Origin: Paenibacillus sp.
GTDB taxonomy: Bacteria; Bacillota; Bacilli; Paenibacillales; NBRC-103111
Direction of reading: 5' to 3'
Assembly (NCBI GenBank): GCA_029239545.1
Contig: JARBUQ010000301.1
Location: 1 to 6,140 of the forward strand
Length of the DNA stretch: 6,140 bases
Position 1 is the first letter of the stretch. Each line of letters opens with the position of its first letter. The translations under genes were made by a program, and so were the position numbers. The notes beneath the pieces were generated by a model, which saw only the letters and a program-made list of their open reading frames with translations, was not told the origin of the DNA and did not search any database. Shown here in pieces: positions 1 through 6,140 of the stretch.

Positions 1-1
1 T

Positions 2-1342
2 AATTATGCACCAGAGCTGAAGGGGCAATTCCAGCTTCACTATTTCTTGGCTGAGAGGAGCCTGGTTCAAGAAGGATCACTATTGGAATGCTCAGCCGTC
101 GTGCTTGTGAAGCGAGAGTTGTTGGCAGACCCGGCTATCAGCCAAGAGTTCAAGGACCAATATTGCAGGGAGCTGGATGACAGAGCCTTAATTCCTGTTC
201 ATCCTCATCAAGCAGAGTGGCTGTTAAGCCAAACCTGCACACAGGAATGGCTTAAGCTGGGGCAGCTTCGCTATCTTGGTGCACAAGGCAGAGCCTATTC
301 CCCCACATCATCGATCAGAACGGTCTATCACTCGGAATCAGAGTATATGCTCAAGCTATCTCTTCAGGTGAAAATAACGAATTCAATGCGTCTTAATAAG
401 AAAAAGGAGCTGATTGGCGGACTTGAAGGCAGCAGGCTGCTCAAGCATTGCATTCCGGAGTTCAGACAGCTTTACCCGGATTTTGAGTTTATTCATGATC
501 CTGCCTATCTGACTCTAGTTCCTCAGGAGGGAATGCAGGAATCCGGCTTTGAGCTTGTTATACGCAATAATCCATTTCGAGGGGAGGGAGCTCGTGACGT
601 TACGCTGATTGCAGCTTTGGTGCAGGATCCGCTTCCTGGTTGTCGCTCCAGGCTTGCTGTGATCATGGAGCACTTGGCCGCTGAGGAAGGCCGCAGTGTG
701 GCACAGGTGAGTCTGGATTGGTTCCGACAGTATATGCGTTTATCTCTTCGGCCTATGGTCTGGTTGTATTTGAAATATGGTATTGCTCTGGAAGCTCATC
801 AACAAAATGGCTTGATCCGCCTTAGCAACGGATATCCGGTTCAATTTTATTACAGAGATAATCAGGGCTACTATTATTGCCGTTCAATGGTGCACAAGCT
901 TAATCAACTCCTGCCAGGAATAGGTGGGGAAAGCCGGAATTTATATGACGATTCAATCGTGGATGAACGGTTCCGCTATTACCTGATTGTGAACCATATG
1001 TTTGGTATGATTAACGGATTTGGCTTGGAAGGCCTTATTGATGAGAGACTGCTGCTGGCGGAGCTCCGTTCTGTTCTTGAATCGTTTCTCCCGATGAATC
1101 GGCACTCTTCCTGTTTCCTTGACAGCCTGCTGAAGGATAAGTGGATTCCCTGCAAAGCCAATTTGTTAACTCGTTTAATCGATATGGATGAGCTCGACAG
1201 CGAATTGGAGCAGGCTGTTTATGTCAATATTGATAACCCTCTTGTCAAAGAGCTGCCTAGTAGGCAAATCATTCACAAAGCGAAGCAGGTTACGTTTCTT
1301 TGGCGGCAGGATGCTGAGCTAATCGGGAGTGGTCAAGCATGA
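2..1342 (+). CDS. asbA: AsbA-like NIS siderophore synthetase (IucA/IucC family), 5' truncated by window
   Basis: ATP-dependent cytosolic synthetase. In petrobactin biosynthesis AsbA condenses citrate with spermidine to give citryl-spermidine, through a citryl-adenylate. The frame is open to the left edge (it reads NYAPELKGQFQLHYF before the first TTG at 47), so that TTG is an internal Leu and the true start lies upstream. The 446 visible residues compare with about 600 for the family, so roughly 150-190 N-terminal residues are missing, including the usual GHPxHPxxKxRxGF motif. NIS motifs seen: VHPHQAEW (197-220), SIRT (311-322), KLSLQVKITNSMR (353-391), LEAHQQN (788-808) and an Arg-Asp pair (854-859) within YYRDNQG. 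These form the ATP and carboxylate site in known NIS enzymes. The stop overlaps the asbB start as ATGA. The family is certain. The assignment as AsbA rests on operon position and on the type-A-like RDNQG segment. Confidence 0.9.
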   Translation, partial: NYAPELKGQFQLHYFLAERSLVQEGSLLECSAVVLVKRELLADPAISQEFKDQYCRELDDRALIPVHPHQAEWLLSQTCTQEWLKLGQLRYLGAQGRAYSPTSSIRTVYHSESEYMLKLSLQVKITNSMRLNKKKELIGGLEGSRLLKHCIPEFRQLYPDFEFIHDPAYLTLVPQEGMQESGFELVIRNNPFRGEGARDVTLIAALVQDPLPGCRSRLAVIMEHLAAEEGRSVAQVSLDWFRQYMRLSLRPMVWLYLKYGIALEAHQQNGLIRLSNGYPVQFYYRDNQGYYYCRSMVHKLNQLLPGIGGESRNLYDDSIVDERFRYYLIVNHMFGMINGFGLEGLIDERLLLAELRSVLESFLPMNRHSSCFLDSLLKDKWIPCKANLLTRLIDMDELDSELEQAVYVNIDNPLVKELPSRQIIHKAKQVTFLWRQDAELIGSGQA

Positions 1343-3183
1343 TACATCATCCTGCCCATATGCAGCTATGTAATGCGTTATTATCGCCATCCTACTTGCA
1401 AGCTCGCAGGAGAGTATTCAGACAGCTTGTTGAATCATTGATTTATGAAGGGATTATTCATGCAGACAGGAGGAAAATTGCAAAAGACGAGATAGAATTC
1501 ACGATTCATGGAAGCTCAGAAACCAAGGAATCGGTATCTTACAGATGTTATGGGACCGAACGGTTCACGTATGGGAGAATCCGATTAAACGAACAACCCC
1601 TCACGAGAAAAGGTAAAGAAGCTCAGGAGCAGGAAGCAGCGTCTTTAAGTCAATTCATGATGGAGCTATTCAACTATAATGCTTCGACAGTCAACATAAG
1701 GATGCTCGATATGTTCATTCAGGAGTTGGAGCAGACTGTGTTGAAGGACACCATGTCTCGATACAAGCTTTCAATGGAGCCCAAGGTCTTTTTGCACCAA
1801 ATTCCCTATGATGCTATTGAGAATGCACTGGTAGACGGTCATCCCTATCATCCCTGCTACAAATCCCGAATGGGGTTCGATATAACTGACAATGACTTGT
1901 ATGGCCCTGAATTCAAAAGAGACCTAACTCCGATTTGGATTGCTATCGACCGTTCATTGGATGGTTTGTTCGTCGCGGGTGCTGATCAGTACAGAAAAAT
2001 GCTGCAAGAAGAGTTAAGTGGTGAAACTCTGCAACATTTTGACTCCATTGTACAATTGAATGGTGGTCGAGCGGAGTCGTATCTGTATGTTCCTGTTCAT
2101 CCATGGCAATGGGAACGCCAAGCACTTCCGGCCGTTATTGAGGAGCTGCGCAATAAGCGAATTGTGGTGCTTGGCTCCTCCGAGGATTCATATCGCGCTC
2201 AGCAATCGATTCGGACTCTCTATAATGCCTCACAACCAAGAAAATCCTGTTTGAAGCTATCCTTACATATAAGAAATACATCCTCGATGCGGGGGCTCAC
2301 ACCGCATTCTGTGGCTTGTGCAGCTCGTGTATCGGCTTGGCTGCATCAGGTTGTTGCTACAGATGATTACCTGATGCAGCAATCCCGATTGGTTATACTT
2401 TCCGAGCACACAGGCCTCTCATACGGTGTGATTGGCTGCATATGGCGGGAAAGCATACACCTTTATCTGGAACAAGGGGAAGGTGCGGTCCCTATGAATG
2501 CGCTGACTTCGTTAGAAGCGGATGGAAGGCCTGTTATCGATCGATGGATTGAGCGACAAGGCCTCGAGTATTGGCTTCACAGTCTGCTGCAAGTGACTAT
2601 GCTGCCTGTTATTCATCTGCTAGTAGGTCATGGACTCGCATTGGAGGCTCATGCACAAAATATGGTGCTCATTCATCAAGACGGTGTACCTTCCAGGGTT
2701 GCGCTCAAGGATTTCCATGAAGGAGTGGAATATTTCCCGGATTATTTAGCGAATCCAGAGCTTCTGCCAGACTTTGCTTCGCTTCATCCTTTCTACGATA
2801 CCGCCATACCGAACAGAGGCTATGAGATGGATAGCTTGCAGTTAGTTCGTGAGCTGACAACCGATTGTTTGTTCTTCATGAATTTGGGGGAGCTTGCCAT
2901 GTTTTTGGCGGATCGATACAAGTATGATGAACCGTCTTTCTGGATGTTGGTCAGACACGTAATAGAGGAACACTTCGATCGATTTCCTCAATTGCAGATG
3001 CGATTTCAACAAATTGATCTGTTCACACCGACTTGCCGAATTGAACAGCTGACAAGGCGGCGATTATATCCGGACGATTCGCTGATGGTACATGACTCGC
3101 CCAATCCGTTAGAGGTGGCGGGACGGACAACCCCAGCTGGAATAATCAAGTCATTCAAACAGAGGAGGGCTGTGCAGACATGA
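1339..3183 (+). CDS. asbB: AsbB-like NIS siderophore synthetase (IucA/IucC family)
   Basis: Second NIS synthetase, a paralogue of the upstream gene. In the B. anthracis pathway AsbB carries out the later condensations that attach (dihydroxybenzoyl-)spermidine to the remaining citrate carboxyl, completing petrobactin. The 614 residues are full length for the family. Motifs in order: DGHPYHPCYKSRMGF (166-180), YGPEF (188-192), VHPWQWE (253-259), SIRT (290-293), KLSLHIRNTSSMR (306-318), HGLALEAHAQN (431-441) and KDFH (457-460), followed by the C-terminal helical domain. No frameshift or missing motif is seen. The ATG at 1339 overlaps the upstream TGA, with a modest SD-like GGGAGTGG at 1325-1332, so translation is probably coupled to asbA. 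It differs from the first synthetase in having HPWQ rather than HPHQ and KDFH rather than RDNQG, consistent with different NIS subtypes. Exact substrate preference cannot be read from the sequence. Confidence 0.92.
   Translation: MIHHPAHMQLCNALLSPSYLQARRRVFRQLVESLIYEGIIHADRRKIAKDEIEFTIHGSSETKESVSYRCYGTERFTYGRIRLNEQPLTRKGKEAQEQEAASLSQFMMELFNYNASTVNIRMLDMFIQELEQTVLKDTMSRYKLSMEPKVFLHQIPYDAIENALVDGHPYHPCYKSRMGFDITDNDLYGPEFKRDLTPIWIAIDRSLDGLFVAGADQYRKMLQEELSGETLQHFDSIVQLNGGRAESYLYVPVHPWQWERQALPAVIEELRNKRIVVLGSSEDSYRAQQSIRTLYNASQPRKSCLKLSLHIRNTSSMRGLTPHSVACAARVSAWLHQVVATDDYLMQQSRLVILSEHTGLSYGVIGCIWRESIHLYLEQGEGAVPMNALTSLEADGRPVIDRWIERQGLEYWLHSLLQVTMLPVIHLLVGHGLALEAHAQNMVLIHQDGVPSRVALKDFHEGVEYFPDYLANPELLPDFASLHPFYDTAIPNRGYEMDSLQLVRELTTDCLFFMNLGELAMFLADRYKYDEPSFWMLVRHVIEEHFDRFPQLQMRFQQIDLFTPTCRIEQLTRRRLYPDDSLMVHDSPNPLEVAGRTTPAGIIKSFKQRRAVQT
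3161..3169 (+). promoter_or_regulatory. Ribosome binding site of asbC
   Basis: AGAGGAGGG lies inside the 3' end of asbB, 10 bases before the ATG at 3180. It is a strong Shine-Dalgarno match and supports that start, which overlaps the asbB stop. Confidence 0.8.
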
Positions 3184-4430
3184 TTACTGTGAACACAACA
3201 CGTTATGACAAGATGGATCTAGAAGCTCTCGAGCAAACCTATCAGTCACTCGATTATCTCGCACAAGTTGAGAACAAAACGTACGCAATCTGCTTCCACG
3301 ACCCCATCTATACGATTTCACTTGTCCAATATTTTCGCAAAAATGCGGGCTCGCTCTTGTTGATTCACGGAGAAACACCGCTGGAGACAGCAGTAACACT
3401 CGCTGTGGACGCCGAATGCGAAGCTCTTTTATTCGGGGATCCAAAGCATTGTATTCCACTTCTAGGGTCACTGGAGGAGCCGGAATGGGAGCCGGGTATA
3501 TGTCAATACAGCTCTGGCACAACAGGTGCAGCCAAACTCATTCACAGATCGTGGAGTGAGATTCAGACTGAGCTGGATGCTTACAACGAAGCTCTTGATT
3601 GTGGAGAGACGCTGAATCCGATCATACTTGCACCGGTTTCGCATTCCTATGGCTTATTGTCCGGAGTATTGTCCGCATTGGAACGTGAGTGTGAGCCCGT
3701 TATTATTCGCAATACGAATCCCAAGTTCGCAATGGGGATCATTCAAGCGACACCGCGCCATCTGGTTTATGGCATTCCGCTGTTATTTCAAGCCATATCA
3801 GGGTTTGCTCAGAGGTCCAGCCGTTTTTACCGCTTCATCAGCTCAGGTGCTCCAATGCCGGATTCCTTGTACCGCAAGCTTAGCGGGCTGACAGATCGAA
3901 TGCTTCAGCAGTACGGTTGTTCAGAGGTTGGCTGTATCAGCTTGTCTAATCAGATGGAAGCTTATTCGGACCTGGGACGCCCGTTGAAGCATGTTAAGCT
4001 GAGGGCAGGGAGTGACGCAGCATCTGTCTCAGAAATTATTGTCTCGTTAGGGGATAGAACCATTCAGACTCAGGACCTTGGCTTTATATCCGGTACAGGC
4101 AACCTTCGTTTTGTAACTAGACTGGATGATGTGATTAATGTGGCCGGGTTGAAGGTATATCCGTTGGAGGTAGAGCAGCGGATCGGGCGTTTGGAAGGCG
4201 TACAGGAAGTAGTCGTATATCGGGGAAGGCATCCGGTAATGGGGGAAATGGTCAAAGCGAAGATTGTTGCAGACCATCCGTCCATCACAGAAGCTCTTGT
4301 CCGAGAGTGGTGTGTGCAAGGCCTGCCCCCATACAAAATTCCGCAGCAGATCGAGTTAACTGCGCAAATTAAGAAGCCGGCAAGCGGGAAAATAAGTCGA
4401 AGGCTGCTTGAAATGGAGGAACAAACATGA
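3180..4430 (+). CDS. asbC: AsbC-like 3,4-dihydroxybenzoate adenylating enzyme (AMP-binding ligase)
   Basis: Member of the ANL (acyl-CoA synthetase/NRPS adenylation) superfamily. In petrobactin synthesis AsbC activates 3,4-dihydroxybenzoate as its adenylate and transfers it to the phosphopantetheine thiol of AsbD. Core motifs are visible: phosphate loop YSSGTTGAAK (110-119), APVSHSYGL (151-159), QQYGCSEVGC (243-252), TQDLGF (297-302) with the ATP-ribose-binding Asp299, the hinge region RLDDVINVAGLKVYP (314-328), and the C-terminal PASGKISRR (400-408) whose Lys404 is the expected catalytic lysine. At 416 residues it is much shorter than typical adenylation enzymes (about 500-550), because only about 110 residues precede the phosphate loop. 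This matches the compact size known for AsbC. Its start and stop both sit in ATGA overlaps with asbB and asbD. The aryl substrate is inferred from the operon. Confidence 0.92.
   Translation: MITVNTTRYDKMDLEALEQTYQSLDYLAQVENKTYAICFHDPIYTISLVQYFRKNAGSLLLIHGETPLETAVTLAVDAECEALLFGDPKHCIPLLGSLEEPEWEPGICQYSSGTTGAAKLIHRSWSEIQTELDAYNEALDCGETLNPIILAPVSHSYGLLSGVLSALERECEPVIIRNTNPKFAMGIIQATPRHLVYGIPLLFQAISGFAQRSSRFYRFISSGAPMPDSLYRKLSGLTDRMLQQYGCSEVGCISLSNQMEAYSDLGRPLKHVKLRAGSDAASVSEIIVSLGDRTIQTQDLGFISGTGNLRFVTRLDDVINVAGLKVYPLEVEQRIGRLEGVQEVVVYRGRHPVMGEMVKAKIVADHPSITEALVREWCVQGLPPYKIPQQIELTAQIKKPASGKISRRLLEMEEQT
4415..4420 (+). promoter_or_regulatory. Ribosome binding site of asbD
   Basis: GGAGGA lies within the last codons of asbC, six bases before the ATG at 4427. 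It supports the asbD start that overlaps the asbC stop. Confidence 0.8.
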
Positions 4431-4711
4431 CGAACAGCATTCGTGAGCTGTACAGAGAGCGCTTGGTCAGTCTGATGAAAGAAAGGCTGCAGGTTAAGCA
4501 TAACGAGAATTGGGATGATGACAAGCGGTTGAATGAAGATTTGCGGATTGACTCGGTGATGATTGTACAGCTGATCGTGTACATCGAGACAGAGCTGCAT
4601 CTGAGTGTACCGGATAACGAAGTGGATCCCAGAGCTTTTTCGACGATAGGAACTTTGCTCGATTTCATGGATACGTTACCCCCATGCGAACCAGCCGAGA
4701 TGTTGGAATAA
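4427..4711 (+). CDS. asbD: AsbD-like aryl carrier protein
   Basis: Small acidic helical carrier protein of 94 residues, the usual size of a free-standing acyl carrier protein. In petrobactin biosynthesis AsbD holds 3,4-dihydroxybenzoate as a thioester on its 4'-phosphopantetheine arm, between activation by AsbC and transfer to spermidine. The attachment site is visible as LRIDSVMIVQLI, with Ser43 as the serine to be modified at the start of helix II. The family's hydrophobic pattern follows: VYIETELHLSVPD (51-63), then FSTIGTLLDFMDTL (71-84). The Asp-Ser-Val-Met form differs from the more common Asp-Ser-Leu but keeps the Asp-Ser pair. No phosphopantetheinyl transferase is encoded in the window, so one must come from elsewhere in the genome. 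The ATG overlaps the asbC stop (ATGA), after a good GGAGGA site. Confidence 0.9.
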   Translation: MTNSIRELYRERLVSLMKERLQVKHNENWDDDKRLNEDLRIDSVMIVQLIVYIETELHLSVPDNEVDPRAFSTIGTLLDFMDTLPPCEPAEMLE

Positions 4712-4717
4712 CGAACG

Positions 4718-4724
4718 AGAGGAG
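4718..4724 (+). promoter_or_regulatory. Ribosome binding site deciding the asbE start
   Basis: AGAGGAG lies in the short gap after the asbD stop, 10 bases before an in-frame TTG at 4735. The alternative ATG at 4684, inside asbD, has no comparable site just upstream, so this motif favours the TTG start. Confidence 0.7.
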
Positions 4725-4734
4725 CGCTCGAGCC

Positions 4735-5733
4735 TTGAGCAACCAGGAAGAAGTAAGTATTAAAGTCCATTGTATCGTAAGTTGCTTCTGTGAAATTGTG
4801 AAAAGGAACAGTACAATCGACACTCGGCCCTTCTATTTCGGAGTATGGGATGCAGAGTTTGATGTTACGCCCCTGGGTGAAATTACTTATTATCAGCACA
4901 ATCTGACACATGACTATTTTTTGTATTGGTTCGAGCAGCTATTCGGTCCGAAGGTGCACGAATGGTACGATCGTACAAGAAGTCAGAAAGACAATCTTGC
5001 AACTCTGCTAACTCTTATGGATGAATGTCCAAAGTACCGCTCGATCATCGTCCAGATTGACATGTCTTACATGCCGGAGCGTGAGAACAAGTTTCATCAG
5101 AATCCTTTTCCTCATTTCCTGATTGTATCCAAGGCAGAGAGGGAGGACGAGTGGTTGATGATCGACCCTGATTTCCGATGGGAAGGGGTTGTACAGCGGG
5201 AGCAGGTAATTGAGGCGTTTCTTCAAAATCCATTTGGCGGCGGGTTCTATATCGATACCTTGAACGTTCATCCTCCAGCTCCGGAACCTTTGCAAAAATT
5301 CTATGCTGCGAGCTTCGATAAAAATTATAACGACCTGACGTGGAAATTGAAGGAGCTAATCAGAAAGATGGCGTTGGAGCAGGATGGGTATACAAGAGCC
5401 ATGCTCGTTCAAGCGGTGAAACAGCTCCCGGTAATTGCTATCCGCAAATACAGCTATGAGCATGCTCTGATGTACTTGAATGATCAGGCAGGAGCTCCCT
5501 ACCTCGAGTTTGAGCATTGGTGCGACAAGATTGAACAACTGGTGCAGGGATTCTCGAATGTACAGTACAGGGCGATGAAGCTGGCTATGACAGGGAGAAC
5601 CAGTATGCTGCCTGGAATCCTGCAGAGCCTGGACGAGATGGACAATATTGAGCTGGATATTAAGCAGGAGGTTCAGCGCAAATATATGCATTGGAAGCAG
5701 CATGTTCTGACAAAGAACGGGGTGACGGTATGA
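4735..5733 (+). CDS. asbE: AsbE-like petrobactin biosynthesis protein (dihydroxybenzoyl transfer to spermidine)
   Basis: By operon position and size this is AsbE, which in B. anthracis transfers 3,4-dihydroxybenzoate from AsbD to the primary amines of spermidine. From the TTG at 4735 it has 332 residues, close to the roughly 327 I recall for B. anthracis AsbE. From the ATG at 4684 it would have 349 and overlap asbD by 28 bases without an SD site. The N-terminal half (numbered from the TTG) has HCIVSCFCE (12-20) with Cys13, Cys17 and Cys19, then RPFYFGVWDAEFDV (31-44), IIVQIDMSYMPE (104-115), PHFLIV (126-131, His127) and WLMIDPDF (140-147, Asp144). This resembles the BtrH N-terminal (papain-like) pattern and suggests a Cys-His-Asp acyltransferase site. 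The C-terminal half is probably helical and carries no motif I recognise. There is no signal peptide, so it is likely cytosolic. It overlaps asbF by ATGA. The role is known for the family; the triad is my inference. Confidence 0.83.
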   Translation: MSNQEEVSIKVHCIVSCFCEIVKRNSTIDTRPFYFGVWDAEFDVTPLGEITYYQHNLTHDYFLYWFEQLFGPKVHEWYDRTRSQKDNLATLLTLMDECPKYRSIIVQIDMSYMPERENKFHQNPFPHFLIVSKAEREDEWLMIDPDFRWEGVVQREQVIEAFLQNPFGGGFYIDTLNVHPPAPEPLQKFYAASFDKNYNDLTWKLKELIRKMALEQDGYTRAMLVQAVKQLPVIAIRKYSYEHALMYLNDQAGAPYLEFEHWCDKIEQLVQGFSNVQYRAMKLAMTGRTSMLPGILQSLDEMDNIELDIKQEVQRKYMHWKQHVLTKNGVTV

Positions 5734-6140
5734 AAATCAGCTTATGCACGATTTCATTCCGGCACCAGCTCATCTCGTTCAGCGATCTGGTCAGCTTCGC
5801 GATTAAGGAACGTTTCGACGGCATCGAATTGTGGGGAGTTCATGCCCTTTCCTTATATGAATGTGAGCGAGAGAATACACCCAGACAGCTTCAGCGCTTG
5901 CAAGAGCATAATAGTTGCATCTCCATGATTAGCGATTATTTGGACATCTCTTCCGATCGGGATACCGGGGCTGCACTGGAGAAATGCGCACAATTAATAG
6001 AAGCAGCAAAATGGTTTGGCGTGAACCGAATTCGAACCTTCGCGGGACATAAGGCAAGCAAAGACGTGTCAGTAAAGGAACGCAAGCAATACGTCAGCCG
6101 CTTAAGGGATCTATGCGAGCTGTGCAAAGCGAATCGGATG
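5730..6140 (+). CDS. asbF: AsbF-like 3-dehydroshikimate dehydratase, 3' truncated by window
   Basis: AsbF converts 3-dehydroshikimate into 3,4-dihydroxybenzoate, supplying the unusual catechol of petrobactin. It is a metal-dependent TIM-barrel enzyme of the AP-endonuclease-2/xylose-isomerase-like family. The ATG at 5730 overlaps the asbE TGA, with GGGGTGA at 5719-5725 as a possible SD. The frame is open to the right edge, showing 137 of about 280 residues. The N-terminus MKISLCTISFRHQLISF, FDGIELWGVHA (29-39), MISDYLDIS (66-74) and IRTFAGHK (101-108) match my recollection of B. anthracis AsbF almost residue for residue and without gaps. These include Tyr70 and Arg102, which I place in the active site. 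The recalled metal ligands (Glu142, Asp175, His201, Glu253) lie past the window end, so catalytic integrity cannot be judged here. It is not in the supplied frame listing as a complete gene because its stop is outside the window. Confidence 0.93.
   Translation, partial: MKISLCTISFRHQLISFSDLVSFAIKERFDGIELWGVHALSLYECERENTPRQLQRLQEHNSCISMISDYLDISSDRDTGAALEKCAQLIEAAKWFGVNRIRTFAGHKASKDVSVKERKQYVSRLRDLCELCKANRM

Noticed and set aside
47..1342. A start for the first gene at the TTG at 47
   Set aside because: The frame stays open to the left edge and reads family-like sequence (NYAPEL...LHYFLAERS, matching YGPEF...IWIAIDRS in asbB), so the TTG is an internal leucine.
2537..2546. ATCGATCGAT palindrome in asbB
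   Set aside because: A single 10-base palindrome inside a conserved coding region, with no partner repeat, is expected by chance.
3184..3522. Minus-strand frame of 112 codons opposite the asbC start
   Set aside because: It is fully antisense to the conserved asbC coding region and has no recognisable motif or family.
4716..4733. Short palindromes (GAGCGCTC, GCTCGAGC) and a four-pair CGAG/CTCG hairpin around the asbE ribosome binding site
   Set aside because: The stems are too short and overlapping to claim a regulatory hairpin or terminator; no U-tract follows.
4070..4911. Two overlapping minus-strand frames of 176 and 180 codons across the asbC end, asbD and asbE start
   Set aside because: They lie opposite well-supported genes, show no recognisable domain and have low-complexity Ser/Thr-rich translations typical of antisense shadows.
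1..6140. CRISPR arrays, tRNA/rRNA genes, insertion sequences, riboswitches or a Fur box
   Set aside because: Coding sequence fills essentially the whole window; no repeats, inverted-end elements or AT-rich operator-like sites were seen. Any Fur box would lie upstream of asbA.

Overview
The window lies entirely inside one tightly packed plus-strand operon. I recognise it as the petrobactin siderophore operon asbABCDEF, known from the Bacillus anthracis/cereus group. The gene order, gene sizes and motifs all fit: two NIS (NRPS-independent siderophore) synthetases, a small adenylating enzyme, a carrier protein, an AsbE-type protein, and the start of a 3-dehydroshikimate dehydratase. The base composition looks moderate by eye, clearly less AT-rich than the B. 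cereus group. Together with Shine-Dalgarno (SD) sites of the AGGAG type and a likely TTG start, this suggests a Bacillota host, plausibly Paenibacillus or a relative. The taxonomic call is inference only.

Layout: asbA (about 2-1342, 5' end outside the window), asbB (1339-3183), asbC (3180-4430), asbD (4427-4711), asbE (probably 4735-5733 from a TTG), and asbF (5730 to the right edge, 3' end outside). Four of the five junctions are ATGA overlaps, where the start codon shares bases with the upstream stop. Only asbD-asbE has a short gap, of 23 bases. No non-coding stretch is long enough for another gene, and no promoter, terminator, RNA gene, CRISPR array or mobile element is visible. The operon promoter, probably Fur-controlled, would lie upstream of the window.

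How the genes work together, from knowledge of the B. anthracis pathway: AsbF makes 3,4-dihydroxybenzoate from 3-dehydroshikimate. AsbC adenylates it and loads it onto the phosphopantetheine arm of AsbD. AsbE passes it to spermidine. AsbA and AsbB join citrate, spermidine and dihydroxybenzoyl-spermidine into petrobactin, a bis-catecholate/citrate iron chelator. The system itself is already described. The least explained part is AsbE, whose sequence suggests a papain-like Cys-His-Asp acyltransferase resembling the N-terminal domain of BtrH from butirosin biosynthesis.
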